Shown: in pieces, positions 12,641 through 24,041 of the stretch
Layout: every line of letters begins with the position of its first letter
Position numbering within the stretch: position 1 is the stretch's first letter
Assembly (NCBI GenBank): GCA_027924645.1
Contig: BSBN01000334.1
Location: 3,224,001-3,288,000, forward strand
Direction: 5' to 3'
From: Cunninghamia lanceolata
Taxonomy: Eukaryota; Streptophyta; Pinopsida; Cupressales; Cupressaceae
DNA length: 64,000 nucleotides
The notes under the pieces: generated by a model
Told to the model about the DNA's origin: nothing
Databases searched by the model: none
What the model saw: the letters and a program-made list of their open reading frames with translations, nothing else
Position numbers and translations under genes: made by a program

Positions 12641-14443
12641 AATGTATGTATAACTGCAAGGCCAATACATACATTAAAGTAAGGTCATAAACACATCAAA
12701 CACACCAATCACGGAGAAGACACACCAACTACATAAAAGATAGTAACAGGAACGCAAAGCATAGAGAAGACAATTACAATCATGCAAAACATGGAGCAGA
12801 CAGTCAATGCATAGAAGACACATTAATGCATCGAAGACATAAATGATATCTTTTCTTTTCTTTTTCTCATATATATGCAATGCAAATGCAAGTAATGGAA
12901 TGTAAACAAACCTGCCATAATATCGGATGCACTACCTTAAGGCACATGTCTTAGTATATATGGGGCAACACACACACAATACACACAAAACCTCCCAAAA
13001 TGCACAAAGAACTACTCAAAGGTGCTGGTCTCTGCATAGGGGCCAACAAACATGCCATACAAAACAAGCAGGCAAAAACACACACATTTGAAGACACAGA
13101 GAAAACACTGCAAATAAGTGATGGAGTGTACCTATTTCTAGGTCCAACACCATCTTAGACACATTACAGGCACACCAATTATTGGGCTTCACCACAACAA
13201 TCACCAAAGATATGCTTAAGGCTTGAGTTAGTCACAGAACTGCTCCCCACCTCTACAGAGGACTTTTGAAAATGCAACCCCACCCGCGTCAGGGAGACGC
13301 CTTACAGTGAAAAGGAAGCATGACATACCACCCCACCTATGTCATGGAGACACCTTATAGTGAAAAGGATGTATGAGGTCAAAAGTATAGAACCCCACTC
13401 ACATCATAGAGACGCCTTACGGTGAAAAGGAGGTATACGCAATAGATTTTAAAATAAATTGATTGATTGCAAACAAACTCATGATGCAGGAAGTACTCAT
13501 CGTACTAGCCTACACCTGAGGACAAGAACATTGCTAACATCTACAACAGATAGCTTACCTTATATATGCCCTCACCTTAAGGTGGTTGATATTAGGTATT
13601 GATATCAAGCACATTAAGGTAGGAAGAAAACACACAAGGGAACATCAACTTTCGTAAATCCCATGGCCCCCAGAGGTGACATGTACTTTACGATCACCAA
13701 ATGTTCCCACAAACACATCCTTGCAAGAAACATGTTAGTGTCTACAAAATCATGATAATCAACATCAATGCATATGATTAACCACACTAAAAGCAAAGGT
13801 TATACAACGAATTCAGAGTTTGAAGATAACTGTGAGGCTATATCATGACGCTCTCCGAATAGAGTACCACCAAGGCCAGATTCAAAGGCAAATAAAGGTG
13901 CATAGAGCAGTAGTATTGTTAAGCTTTGTAAATGCGAGAGAAACATCATAAAATTCACTATGCAAAAAGCACAAGTGCTTCCACTAGCCAAACATTGGAT
14001 AAGATATACAACCCCATCGTCATAGTAGGAACTAAGTCCATTTTTTTGATTTCTCTTGAAAGGGACACTAGGTCTACATTAGTATAAATGTTTGTCATCA
14101 TCCACCTGCTAGGTGGAAATACTAGAGGAAGGGAAACAATAAATAAGAGAGGAGAAAACAAGTGTCTTAGGGACAGTCATGTAGGAGGGTGCCCCGAAGT
14201 CAGCAACCACGATGCTATGTCCTTAAGACACAACACACAACAATGAAATCAGAGAGAGCAATTTAGAAGAATGATGATGCAAATCGAAGAAGGTCACAAC
14301 AGAGGTGGTCTCTTGGTATCCCAAACCTTACAGGAGAATCTGAGGTCATTCCAAGAGGCCTAAACAACACATAACACATCATGGGGGAAGTACATCATGA
14401 GAGAGATAAAGGGTTAGAGATACTTACCTATAGGGTCTTCGTG
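12641..14443 (-). mobile_element. Interior of H downstream of its ORF, no clear gene
   Basis: This 1.8 kb stretch separates the coding relic from the 3' LTR. It contains a near-tandem block at 13260-13440, where ACCCCAC..GTCA..GAGAC(G/A)CCTTA(C/T)(A/G)GTGAAAAGGA recurs three times at a spacing of 55-60 bp. Apart from this block it is plain AT-rich sequence. No frame of convincing length or composition was found. Confidence 0.6.
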
Positions 14444-15425
14444 CTAAGTCTTGTCATCAATAAAATCATTGTTTTCTTCCCAAACATGAGGTATAATTTC
14501 CAAGTCATTGTCAATATTCTTTTGTTCATTCTTAAATGCTTCTAGGTTTGTCTCAATGTTAGGTGGAATATGTTCTTGTTGAAGTTCGTTAGTACACATA
14601 TGCGCTATCCTCTTAGGTGGTGGGAGAAGAAAATTATTTTTAGCGATCTCAACATCCATCCTTGAGGGATTTAATGTGAGATTTCTCCTCATCCATTAGG
14701 ACTACATCCTTAGTGATGTCCAAATGACTTGAATATTCAAACAAAGGTAGGACATAAAAGGTTTTCTCATCCTTAATGATATCCAAGGTGTGTGAACACT
14801 TAACTAATGGAATAAGATTGGTAGGATGAGCCATAGAGGTTTCATGCATAGAGTTTTTATTATTGTTAGATGAAAGCTCATTGTCGACCCATGGAATGTT
14901 CCTTGTTAAAGGAAACTCCTCATTCACCAATGCTTCATCTTGGCTAGGGAAAGAAATGGAATGGGAAGGTGGTGGTATGATGGTAAGAGATGTATCAATG
15001 AAATCATCCTCTTGCATAAAAGTGTCCTCATGAGGAGGAACAACTTTGGGAGAGGGATCATAAGGTAAACCAAAGTTATCATCACATGTTTTAGCAATAG
15101 GTACCATAGTAGAATTTCTCATAAAGTCATCCAAGGCTTCATCTAACATTTTAAGATCATCACTAGTATATATATTGTTGATCAAGAATTTAGTGAGATC
15201 ATCCAATATCGAAGGGTATATTCCCATGAGAGTTTTGAAGCTATCAAAGTCACCTATATGACAAAGGATTTCATATGTGGAGCACATAGAGAGATCAAGA
15301 TCATGAATGTATGCTATTTGTTCTAGAACTTCAGGATGTTTATCAGTGAATTTAGAGAAATGATCAATGTCTATGATGTATGCAAATAACTCTTCTAAAT
15401 AATTATCCATGTTATATATCTTCAA
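14444..15425 (-). pseudogene. Unknown acidic protein of element H (frameshifted)
   Basis: A 258-codon frame runs from 15425 down to 14649 and is followed, after an apparent one-base frameshift near 14650-14690, by a further frame to 14444, about 320 codons together. The start MKIYNMDNYLEE lies about 1.45 kb after the PBS, where gag would normally be. The product is acidic, with many Asp/Glu, a Pro/Ser-rich middle (PPPSHSISFPSQD) and repeated LDI(I/T)KD phrases near its end. There is no zinc knuckle, DSG protease triad, YxDD or integrase motif. I do not recognise the family. A gag-like structural role is possible from its position only. Confidence 0.55.
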
Positions 15426-16862
15426 ATCAATGCAAAATCATATTTTGAAAGCTTCTCAAAAGTATGCAAAAGACAAGCGCAAAACTATATGCAAAATAGC
15501 TTAAAATGCTTGATTTTTTGTACTTTTTCAATGCAAATGAATGAAACAAAGGATGTTGTAAGGATTTCAGTTAAGTGAAGCAAGTTATATGGCTGATATC
15601 AGTCAAAAATAGAAATATAATCACTCTCAACACACTCTCGATGCAAATCCAAGATAATGCCAAGTCAAAATATAGTGAAAATATGTCAAAATAGGCACTT
15701 TTTTCACCAAAATTCAAGGCAAAAGAGCATAACAAAAGGTGTTGTGAGAAAAATGATGATGGAAAGAGAATAATATCAGCAATAAAATACTCTTGGTGCT
15801 AAAATATCCAACACAACATGCTTTCAGTGCCTCTTAAGGTAAAACCCTAGTGAAAATGTAGTAAAAATAGGCTATTTTTCACGGTTTTTCAACTCCAAGA
15901 CCTAGTAAAATGGGTGTTGTAATGAATTTCAGGAGGTACAACAAATAATATCAATAATAACAGTCACTTTAATCCATAAAATTGATCACAACACGCTTGG
16001 AATACAAACTAGGCCAAACCCTAGGGCAAAAATTGTCAAAATGTGTAGTTTTTCACTGATTTTCACTACAAGAGCCTGTTAAAAGGGTGTTGTGAAGATT
16101 TTTATGAGGGGAAGAAAATTATTACCCTGATAACAGTAAATTAATGTAAAAATATATTTCACAAAACACCTATGGTGCAAATTTATGAAGTCGATAAGGC
16201 CAAAATTAGTGAAAATCATTTTTTTTCAAAGCCCTAGGTTTGAGATTTTGGAACAAAATGCTATGTGAATGGTTTGAAGTCTGATTTTTAATGGAAATTA
16301 CATACTCTCAGATCTGAAAATTATTTTCAAGCTTAATCATGCAAAATTCCCATGCAAGTTTAATGAAAATGCACTAAAATTGCTAGTTTTTGTTGAAATT
16401 TTCAATGCAAAAATGCAAATAATATAAATTTAAATGCAAATTCACACTAAAATGAAAGACTATAGGAAAATGAAAATTTTAATTAGCATCTAAAATCAAT
16501 ATAAAAATCTGATAAAAGATTTTGCCTACAAACCCTAGATTTTAGAATTACTAGGTTATCTAAAAATTGTCAAAATTTCCACAAAACCTTAGCAATTAAA
16601 TGATGAAAATGCAAAGTAAGATTTTGAATTTTTGTATTTTTATATAGTTTATATCAGATCTGATTCAAAAATCATGAATTAGGAAAAATTAGAAAGAATT
16701 GACACAATTTAGTAAGCCCAACAATGCATTTTTTTGTATTTTTCTAAATTTTTCAATTTTTTTGAAATTTTTCCAATGTAATAAATTAACTGCCTATATG
16801 AATGAATGAAATCACACCAAATCTATAGATAAACACTTAGAAAGTTGTAATTTAATTTCAAA
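15426..16862 (-). mobile_element. 5' leader of element H with repeated 130-200 bp modules
   Basis: The long leader between PBS and ORF is made of three to four diverged copies of a module. In plus reading each has a phrase like TTTTTCAC(C/T)..TTTTCA..CAAGA(G/C)C.., then AA(A/G)GGTGTTGTGA, then AATAATATCA. Copies lie around 15540, 15700-15760, 15870-15960 and 16045-16130. No protein-coding signal was seen. The repeats could be packaging or translation signals, which is speculation. Confidence 0.55.
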
Positions 16863-16877
16863 GACACAGGTTCACCA
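16863..16877 (-). other. Primer-binding site of H
   Basis: On the minus strand TGGTGAACCTGTGTC begins three bases after the 5' LTR end. TGG pairs with the CCA tail of a tRNA. It is not the initiator-Met type. Position and form support the minus-strand orientation of H. Confidence 0.65.
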
Positions 16878-16880
16878 AAA

Positions 16881-18125
16881 TGTTTAGGGTAAAATTGGAT
16901 TTGTTGATCTTTTGTGGCTTAGATGTTAAAATCCTCCTTTCACCCTAACATTGAAGGATCTAGGGTCAAGTGGTGAGTACTATCATACCCTAGGTCACTT
17001 AAAAATGAGGGGATGCTTGGATTAGGGAATTAATTATCAATGTTCCCTTCTCCTATGCTCAATTGACCATTAAAACCCTAATTATGTAAATACCACAACA
17101 AATTAATGAATTACGAGAAAAGATCTTGCAGACGGGAGTAAAATGAAAAATTACAGAATACCTATTTTTGGGGTTCTGAAGTGGAATATTTGGGGACACT
17201 AGAGTAGGCACCCAAGTCCAAGGTACCTACTTTTTTAGGGAATCTAGACCTCCTTCAGACACTGATCAGCCTTGTAACTTCTATTTTCTAGAATTTGTCT
17301 ACAGAGGACATTGGAGTGAGCGCCCTATTCCCAGAAGTACTCCTTTGTCCATCTTTCCTTTAGATCCTGAATCCCTGATGTCTTCCAAGCCTTCCTACAA
17401 CTCCAATTTTTATGGATGCGACACATGTAACCTACAATCATAAGACTTGGTTTGGGGCTTGTGGTGTTTAGAGGTTTGCCTCAGTCAAACCCTGAAGGAC
17501 ACTTAAGTCTCCAAACACCATTATCAGATAAAGAGGGCATGCCCTTGTGAGGTAGAGGCCAAAGCCAAAGGAATCAATGATAAAAACACAATGATATGTC
17601 ACCTTATAGTGAAGCTCTCATGGAGGAAGATGCTCTTCATGCCATGAGGAGATTCATGCTCAGATATGCAAATATCAATACATAAAACATACAAGTCTAC
17701 TCTTGCAACACAATAGAAAGCTTTGAATCACCTTAAGAACATAATAGCTTGCTAATTGGAATCTCATTTACAAATGAATTCCTACATATGTTTATATATG
17801 CATCTACAAGCACTCCCATCAAGATATTTTAAATTCAAACTTACCATGTCGGCAAAGGGACCTAATAATGGTCACTAACTGACACACAGAAATTGAGGAT
17901 GTCCTAAAATAAGGCAGGACTAGGGCACGAGCGCCCAAGTCCTCCCCCTATTTTAGATAGGGTACAGCTCAAGGGGTCCTCCTAGGTCCTATTTTCCATA
18001 GGACTTAGGTCTCATTCCATTGGGATGCTAAAATATGAATTAAAATGTCCTAAATGCACTCTAAAGACCCGAGAGCTAAACCTTATGAGGGAAAAACCCC
18101 CAAGGGGACATTTTAAGAAATTACA
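16881..18125 (-). repeat. 5' LTR of element H
   Basis: This is the partner of 11381-12625 and has the same length. It is followed by the TSD ATCCA at 18126-18130. Confidence 0.93.
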
Positions 18126-20286
18126 ATCCAATCAAATCCTCTCAATCCATCAAATCAATCAAGCCAATCCATCCAATCAATCAAAATCATATCAATCCAA
18201 TCCATATCATCTCATCAATAATTTCATATATCATCAAACATTCAATCCATAACCCAATCAATCACATCAAATTTATCATCATCAAATAAAAAGAATCCAA
18301 GCAATGACCCAAATGCAAGTCATCATTTATCCATACCAATCAAGTTAATCAATTTTGTCAAATTATCAATGTGCAATCAATGGTCTTGATCCTATTCTTG
18401 ACGTAAACCAAATCAATCAGTCAATCCTCATCATCATCATCCTTGTGTTGATCTAGGGAATATATCATTCCCCACCATGACAATACTATCAATCACTATC
18501 ATAAATCAATCAATCAATAATTGGTTTACAGCTTGACCAAGGACAATACCTTGTTTGTTTTTTATTCATTTGTACACACTTGCTTGCTCGCTTGTGTATG
18601 TTATCATTTTATCTTGCATTTGAATCACATCTCTCTCATCTCATCAAACATCTCACATGTCATCAATAACACCATCCAACAACATTCAATCAATCTCATC
18701 AATCTAATCAATCCATCCAATCATCAACCACCAACACAATAAACAAGAACTAAATCTCATCTCTATCATTCAAAGGCTTGATCCTGTGGATACAGGGTAT
18801 GTAGGCAATCTGAGATGTGAAGGAAGCACTCTAATTCAGGCATAGGTGATAGACCTTTCTCATCATCCATCTTTAATCTTTCTTTTAATCATCCTCTAAT
18901 AATTCATCTCACTTTCTTCTATCTTTCATCACTTATATCATCAATAATCCTAGAACTACATATAATCATGTCTCATCACCATCGTAATGTGCTTTCATCC
19001 CGTGGATACAGGGTATGTAGGTAGTCTAGAATACGAAGGAAGTATTCAGTATGCAAGCACAGACGATCCACCTCATTCCATCTTCTTTCATCTTCCATCT
19101 TCTTCTCTTTGACTAGCTCAAGGAAGAAGTAGATTATGTGTATCTGAGAAAGCTCAAGCACTTTAACAAATTAGGGATAAGCTGGAAGCTATTTGTCCAC
19201 ATGACTCAAGCCAACATTTGCTATACCATTTTGTAATTTTTATCCTTCAACAGGATATATCTTTCCTCACAACAAGGTGCTATCCATTCCATCCAAGAGC
19301 ACTTAAATTTGGCAAGAGAACATGATGACAATATCTTTTATTTTATCATTTGATTTATTTTTTGTCCCTTTCCTATGCCTAATCAAGACTGCCTTGATTT
19401 ATCTATATCTTGGTATGTTGCGATGAAGTACAAAATGAGGCATGGTCATATTACTTTCATATGCTATGTCTGTGGGATGATCTTATTCTCTTCCTATGAA
19501 TATTGGTATCTTGTACGTGTTGGGATTAGCATCTTGCATATCAATATCCTTTTGCATCTGAGAAGCTAAATAGTCTCTTATGCATTAAGACTATTCTATG
19601 CTAAGACTAGTTCCATACATATAACCAGCAAGGTGTCATTATGTGTAGTGGAAGTAAGCTCAAACCTTTGCTTGAAGAGTCAAATTCCATCTCAAGAACA
19701 CTAGCTTCTATTCATATCTTGTGTATGTTGGTTCAACATTTTGACTTCATACATCTAGACAAGATTGTCGTATGCTAGTTATGCATTGGATACCCTAATG
19801 CTTTGGTCTTTTATACCTTGGTACATAATAATCATATGCTATATCAAACATAAGGATTGCATTTCTCTACTTTTATGAACAATTATTTTAAAGCTGCTTT
19901 ATCATCTATCCATTCTATCATAATTCTATGTAGTCCTCAACCAAGATCTATCATTCTCTTCATCTTCATTCTTCTTTCTCACCATCGTCAACATGTCTCT
20001 CACCTTCATCCTTCCAAACAAGTGTGTTAGAGTGAAACCCTAATTCTTCTATACCAAAGTCTAGTTTCTTCTAAACTATCTCAACTTCTCCCATGCAATC
20101 CCTATTTTCTTCATGTCAACCTTGTTTCTTGCCTTTCATCTTATCGCGAGCCAACCCAGCCTTTCCTGGTTAGTTTGGCTTACTTCTCGAGCGGGCATCA
20201 CCTGCCAGTTACACTAGGGCATAACCTTGCTTATCGAGTGAATCATCATATTTTCTTTGACACAACATTCTAATGAACATTGTACC
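18126..20286 (+). mobile_element. Interior of B, right of nested H, up to the PPT
   Basis: The first 600 bp are low-complexity ATCAATCC/CATCAAT sequence, which continues the composition on the other side of H and so confirms the nesting. Two copies of a block starting GTGGATACAGGGTATGTAGG follow (18786 and 19001). The rest (19170-20280) is unremarkable 3' non-coding sequence. No pol motif was found. Confidence 0.65.
18780..19070 (+). repeat. Duplicated GTGGATACAGGGTATGTAGG block in B
   Basis: About 75 bp beginning at 18786 recurs from 19001, sharing the ATACAGGGTATGTAGG core followed by a GAAGGAAG..ATTCAG segment and a GATAGACC/GATCCACC end. Similar TATGTAGGCAA phrases are, from memory, typical of the 3' regions of Tat/Ogre elements. 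That would agree with the gag finger, but it needs a database comparison. Confidence 0.6.
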
Positions 20287-20300
20287 AAAGAGGGGCAAAA
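20287..20300 (+). other. Polypurine tract of B
   Basis: AAAGAGGGGCAAAA directly precedes the TGTAGACACC start of the 3' LTR. This is a classical plus-strand primer tract and fixes the element's orientation. Confidence 0.9.
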
Positions 20301-21306
20301 TGTAGACACCTAAAATTGACTCATTTCATTATTTATCGATTTATTGCATTTTCACCATTTGCATCGGCATTTAGGTAACTTTGTCCTAGCACACTTGTCT
20401 TGAAAACATCTAATCACCCATCTTTCTAATTAATTAAATAAATCATATTTATTTAGTTAATTTCCCTCTAAATTTTCATCTAATTTCTTCTATTTCTCAT
20501 AATTAAATAATTTTTATTATTTAATTATTTCTGATATTTCTTCCAAACAATTAAATAAATTCCTTAATTTATTTCATTGCTTTCCTCCATAGTAAATAAA
20601 TGAAATTGATATTTTATTTATTTATCTTATCATCACTTGTATAAATTAAATAAATTTCAATTTATTTAATTTATTTCCTCTCTCATTTAAAATCATCCCT
20701 TATCTTAATACTTTCTTCTATGTGTATAAGTTGGCCTTGTTCATTGGAATGATCTAGATTGAGGTTCTAAAAATGACTATCCTCATCATCAAATCCTTAA
20801 AATAGGATATCTCTCTATTTTAAGTAAACTTATCTTATCATCAATAACAACTCAACTACAAGCATTTAAAATAGGTCTTGCCTATGGACACATGGCTTGT
20901 ACCCATTCACCTATCTTCTTGATTAATCTCATCCCTCCATTCTATCTTATCATCTTCACCATTGATGGATTTTGGTTGAGGCCTATATAAACACCTTCTC
21001 ATTCCATACTTCAGATCTATTATCAATCTACCATTATTATAGCGTCTACATTATCATCTTGAGCATATTGAGTATCCATTGAGCATATTATCACTATCAT
21101 CTATCCATCATGGCAGCTTTGATCTTAATAATTCTTCATTGTTGAGAAGCAATCCACATCACAAACAAGGAATCATACAATCTAGGTGATCTTATTCTTG
21201 AATTGCATGCTTTTTGGTTTCCTTTGGATTCGATTATTTAATGGTGGTAGGATTAGGTTTCGATTTACATGCTTGATCTTATTGACCTAATTTTTACCCA
21301 TCCACA
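20301..21306 (+). repeat. 3' LTR of element B
   Basis: This 1,006 bp copy of 3967-5000 differs from it by substitutions and a few short deletions. It is followed by CAAAT, the partner of CAAAC in front of the 5' LTR. Confidence 0.92.
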
Positions 21307-21769
21307 CAAATAGTAGTAGAAAACTAAACTAAAGCAAACTAGAAAGCCCTGGTGGCCAGAAAACACATGCAACAACACTTAGGGAAACATAAATAACTAA
21401 AAGGAAAATGTACATGTTACACTTATTAACTAAAAATACTAACTCTAACCTACTCTAACCAGCCAAAGAAGCTGGTCAAACAAAACCATTCACAGATTGG
21501 GTGAAATAACTCCCCCTCCTAACCAACATGGGATGGCTTGCCAGATTATAGACCACTGATAAAAGATGAAAAACAATAAGATACCCAACAAACTGTTGTG
21601 ATTCTTCATGAAGAACATAAGCAAACTCACTCACCTTTTGAGTTTGATCAAACATATAACTTATTTGAGATGCACAGGTAGGTTGGGTCTACTGTTCTAT
21701 GGCTATAACCTCCTCCTTTGGTACAACAACAATATGTGAATCCTTATTTAGCTCCCCACCAGCTAAAAA
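21307..21769 (-). mobile_element. 3' part of A interior after the coding relic
   Basis: This is A sequence between the B insertion and the end of the recognisable frame. It continues 3829-3966 across B. It is AT-rich, with no supported gene. Confidence 0.6.
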
Positions 21770-23815
21770 CTAGATTGGGCATCCTCTTACAAGGATAAAG
21801 ACTAAACTGTTCCTTGTAGTTTCACTCCTATCGACTACCTCCTCAAACACAACTGCTTCTTGCTTTGGGTAAATCAAGACTTCAACTTTGTGCTCCTCCA
21901 CAACCAAGCTATCCTCATTTAATTGCTCATGGAACAGTCCTTTGTCTGAATGGATTTCATCATTTTCCTGATCAGAACTTGATAACTTTGTTAGTTCATA
22001 TGCATTGTCTTCATCAATACTAACAAACAAAGGAAGTTCAGCAAATAAATCCTTCCAACACTTTCTTTTACCTCTTCATCCTATTGTTCCACACATTCCC
22101 CCTCAAAAGATGATTGTTTGACATCTAAATTTCAAACAAGAACCTCAAGATCATCTCAAAACATATCTTCTTCATTATTATTTTCATTTTTATGTGATGG
22201 GGAACTTCTTATTACCTTGTAGCTATTCTCATCTAGCTGAGTAGGTTGCATGGTATGCTTACCTTCAAGCTCCTCTACTTGATCCAAGACCCCATTGTTA
22301 GATTGCTTAGTTTTAATCAACTACTCTTCATATTGTTGAGGATTCTCCTGCTGCTCTAAAACTGTTGTCCTTGGTATGAGCATGTTTTCCTCATCTGGCT
22401 CTACAAAACCAGGTAACTAATCAAACAAAGAAACTGATTCTTCCTCCTCATGTGGTACTTTATCCAATGGGACTTGTGCATTATGTCTTTGTAATTGAAG
22501 ACTTTTGCCCTATGACCTCTATACCCTTCTTTCATGCATCTTGTGAACATAATTAGAAAAAATTTCAAATGAATTGAAATGCAAAGGATTCAAGGTCAAG
22601 TTTGAATCAACTTCCTCTACACATGCATTATGCTCATACTTAGTTGGGGATGCAGTACAAACATCAGCAACCTCTTGCTTCACATCTGATTTATCTGATT
22701 CGGTGGCATATGAAGGATTGCATGAACCTTCAGCTACTAGATTGAAACTTGGAATTATGATCAGTTTGGGCTCTACAACCTTTTGCTCTCATTCACCACA
22801 CCAACTTGGAATCTTGATTGGTTCAGATTTTGCTACCTCTTCTGCTTCTTGATTTTGGATTGGTTTGGGAAGGGTAGACTTAACAAGATTTAGCATTCAG
22901 GATACCTAGTCCAAGAAGGCAGCCATGATTGTTCAAGAGTTTGATGACTTGATTCAGGTTCTTGATATGGCTGAAACTAAGGATTAATGGACTTTTCTTG
23001 AGTGCAAACAGGCTCCTGAGCAAAATCAAAACTTCTGAAACTTAGGATTTTGATTTTTTGGGGAATCTGTATGCATTCAAAACTAATCTCTTAGAGGGAA
23101 AAGGGTTCTTCAAGTGGCTAGTTTTGAAGCATAACAAGTTTAGACTGTACCAACCTAGGTTCTCGCAAGGGTAAAGGATTTCTGAAACTAGAAATCCTAA
23201 CCTTGGTAGGAATAAGAGGTTCATTTTGTTTGAAACTTGGAAGATTATACTTACAAACATCTTCCTGGTTAGACTTATTTGGAACGTCAGGAGCTACTTG
23301 GGCTTTGGGCCTTTGTGTTTGAGCGATAAAAAGTCTCATCTATTCCTCCTTTGCATCTAGATGTTGAGAAAGATTCTCCTCAAATTTTCTCTTTTGAGCC
23401 TCCAGCTCCTGCTCATGAAGATATGCTTGATAAGCCATCTCTTCCTGTTGCCAGTTATACTCAAGTTGCCTATTAATCTCCTCTATCTACTACATGAAGT
23501 GTATCAAAGTGTCCTTAATCATGTCTTTAAGCTCCATCATTTCAGAATATTTTGGCTGACTGGGAGATTGGCTGGGAATGGGCAGGCAGTAAGCATCCTA
23601 AGTATTTGGACTAAAACTAGCATTATGGCTACTTGTGTATAGCTGGTAAGGAGGCTGAGCAGGGGTGGGTGGGTGGCAATTATATTGTGCTTGCTAATTT
23701 TGAAAAATCATGGAATTAGAAACAACAACATAGTTGGTCTGATATGGAGATGGATAAGTAGTATTTTCATAATATGGGGGCGGGTATACTTGTTGGCTAT
23801 GAAAAGTTGACATTT
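21770..23815 (-). pseudogene. Unknown Pro/Tyr/Gln-rich and coiled-coil protein of element A, heavily decayed
   Basis: Reading the minus strand from about 23815, a frame begins MSTFHSQQVYPPPYYEN and runs as a Pro/Tyr/Ser-rich N-terminus. Next comes a Glu/Gln/Lys-rich helical stretch ending LHEQELEAQKRKFEENLS, then the clearer frames at 23118-23339 and, near the 3' end, 21770-22030 (Asp/Glu/Val-rich). Several in-frame stops and probable shifts interrupt it. The position just after the leader suggests a gag-like role. No zinc knuckle, protease or polymerase motif is visible, and I do not recognise the family. Confidence 0.5.
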
Positions 23816-24017
23816 CTACTCATATAAAAGCTGGAAAATGGAATGATTAGATGATTTTTTGTAACATACCAGCACTTGATCATACCGAAACCAGTAAACT
23901 TGAGCTCAGAGTTGCTAGATGTGTTTGATTTTCTACCTCCAAAGGCTGAGATCACTGATACAAAAACCAAATATTAGTGATATATGAACATGCTATTAGA
24001 TTGAGTTAGTCCAATTT

Positions 24018-24034
24018 GTCCCACTTGGTGTGCC
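24018..24034 (-). other. Primer-binding site of A
   Basis: On the minus strand TTTTTGGCACACCAAGTGGG appears, with TGGCACACCAAGTGGGAC as the probable PBS. It resembles the TTTTTGGC..CC..GTGGGAC junction known from Tat-type Ty3/gypsy elements. It marks the boundary of the 5' LTR near 24040 and fixes the minus orientation. Confidence 0.65.
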
Positions 24035-24041
24035 AAAAACT

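Larger units (their letters stand above)
11381..18125 (-). mobile_element. Element H: 6.7 kb non-autonomous LTR retrotransposon nested in B
   Basis: LTRs of 1,245 bp lie at 11381-12625 and 16881-18125, both TGTTTAGGGT...TTACA in plus reading. A perfect 5 bp TSD, ATCCA, lies at 11376-11380 and 18126-18130. The PBS and PPT read on the minus strand, so the 5' LTR is the right one. The 4.26 kb interior encodes a single unfamiliar protein relic and no gag finger, protease, integrase or reverse transcriptase. By eye the first 100 bases of the LTRs differ at about six positions, so it is not a very recent insertion. Confidence 0.95.
3967..21306 (+). mobile_element. Element B: Tat/Ogre-like Ty3/gypsy non-autonomous element nested in A
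   Basis: LTRs at 3967-5000 and 20301-21306 both start TGTAGACACC and end CCATCCACA. The flanks are CAAAC (3962-3966) and CAAAT (21307-21311), a 5 bp TSD with one mismatch. A polypurine tract abuts the 3' LTR. A gag-like relic with a CxxH..GH finger lies on the plus strand at 7.1-10.2 kb. After removing nested element H the interior is about 8.5 kb, yet no protease, reverse transcriptase, RNase H or integrase motif was found. The PBS neighbourhood resembles the TTTTTGGC..GCC..GTGGGAC type I associate with Tat/Ogre elements, so that lineage is likely but not proven. Confidence 0.9.

Noticed and set aside
18126..18760. ATCAATCC repeats as a CRISPR-like or satellite array
   Set aside because: No fixed unit or spacer structure; low-complexity sequence that continues the interior of B on the left of H.
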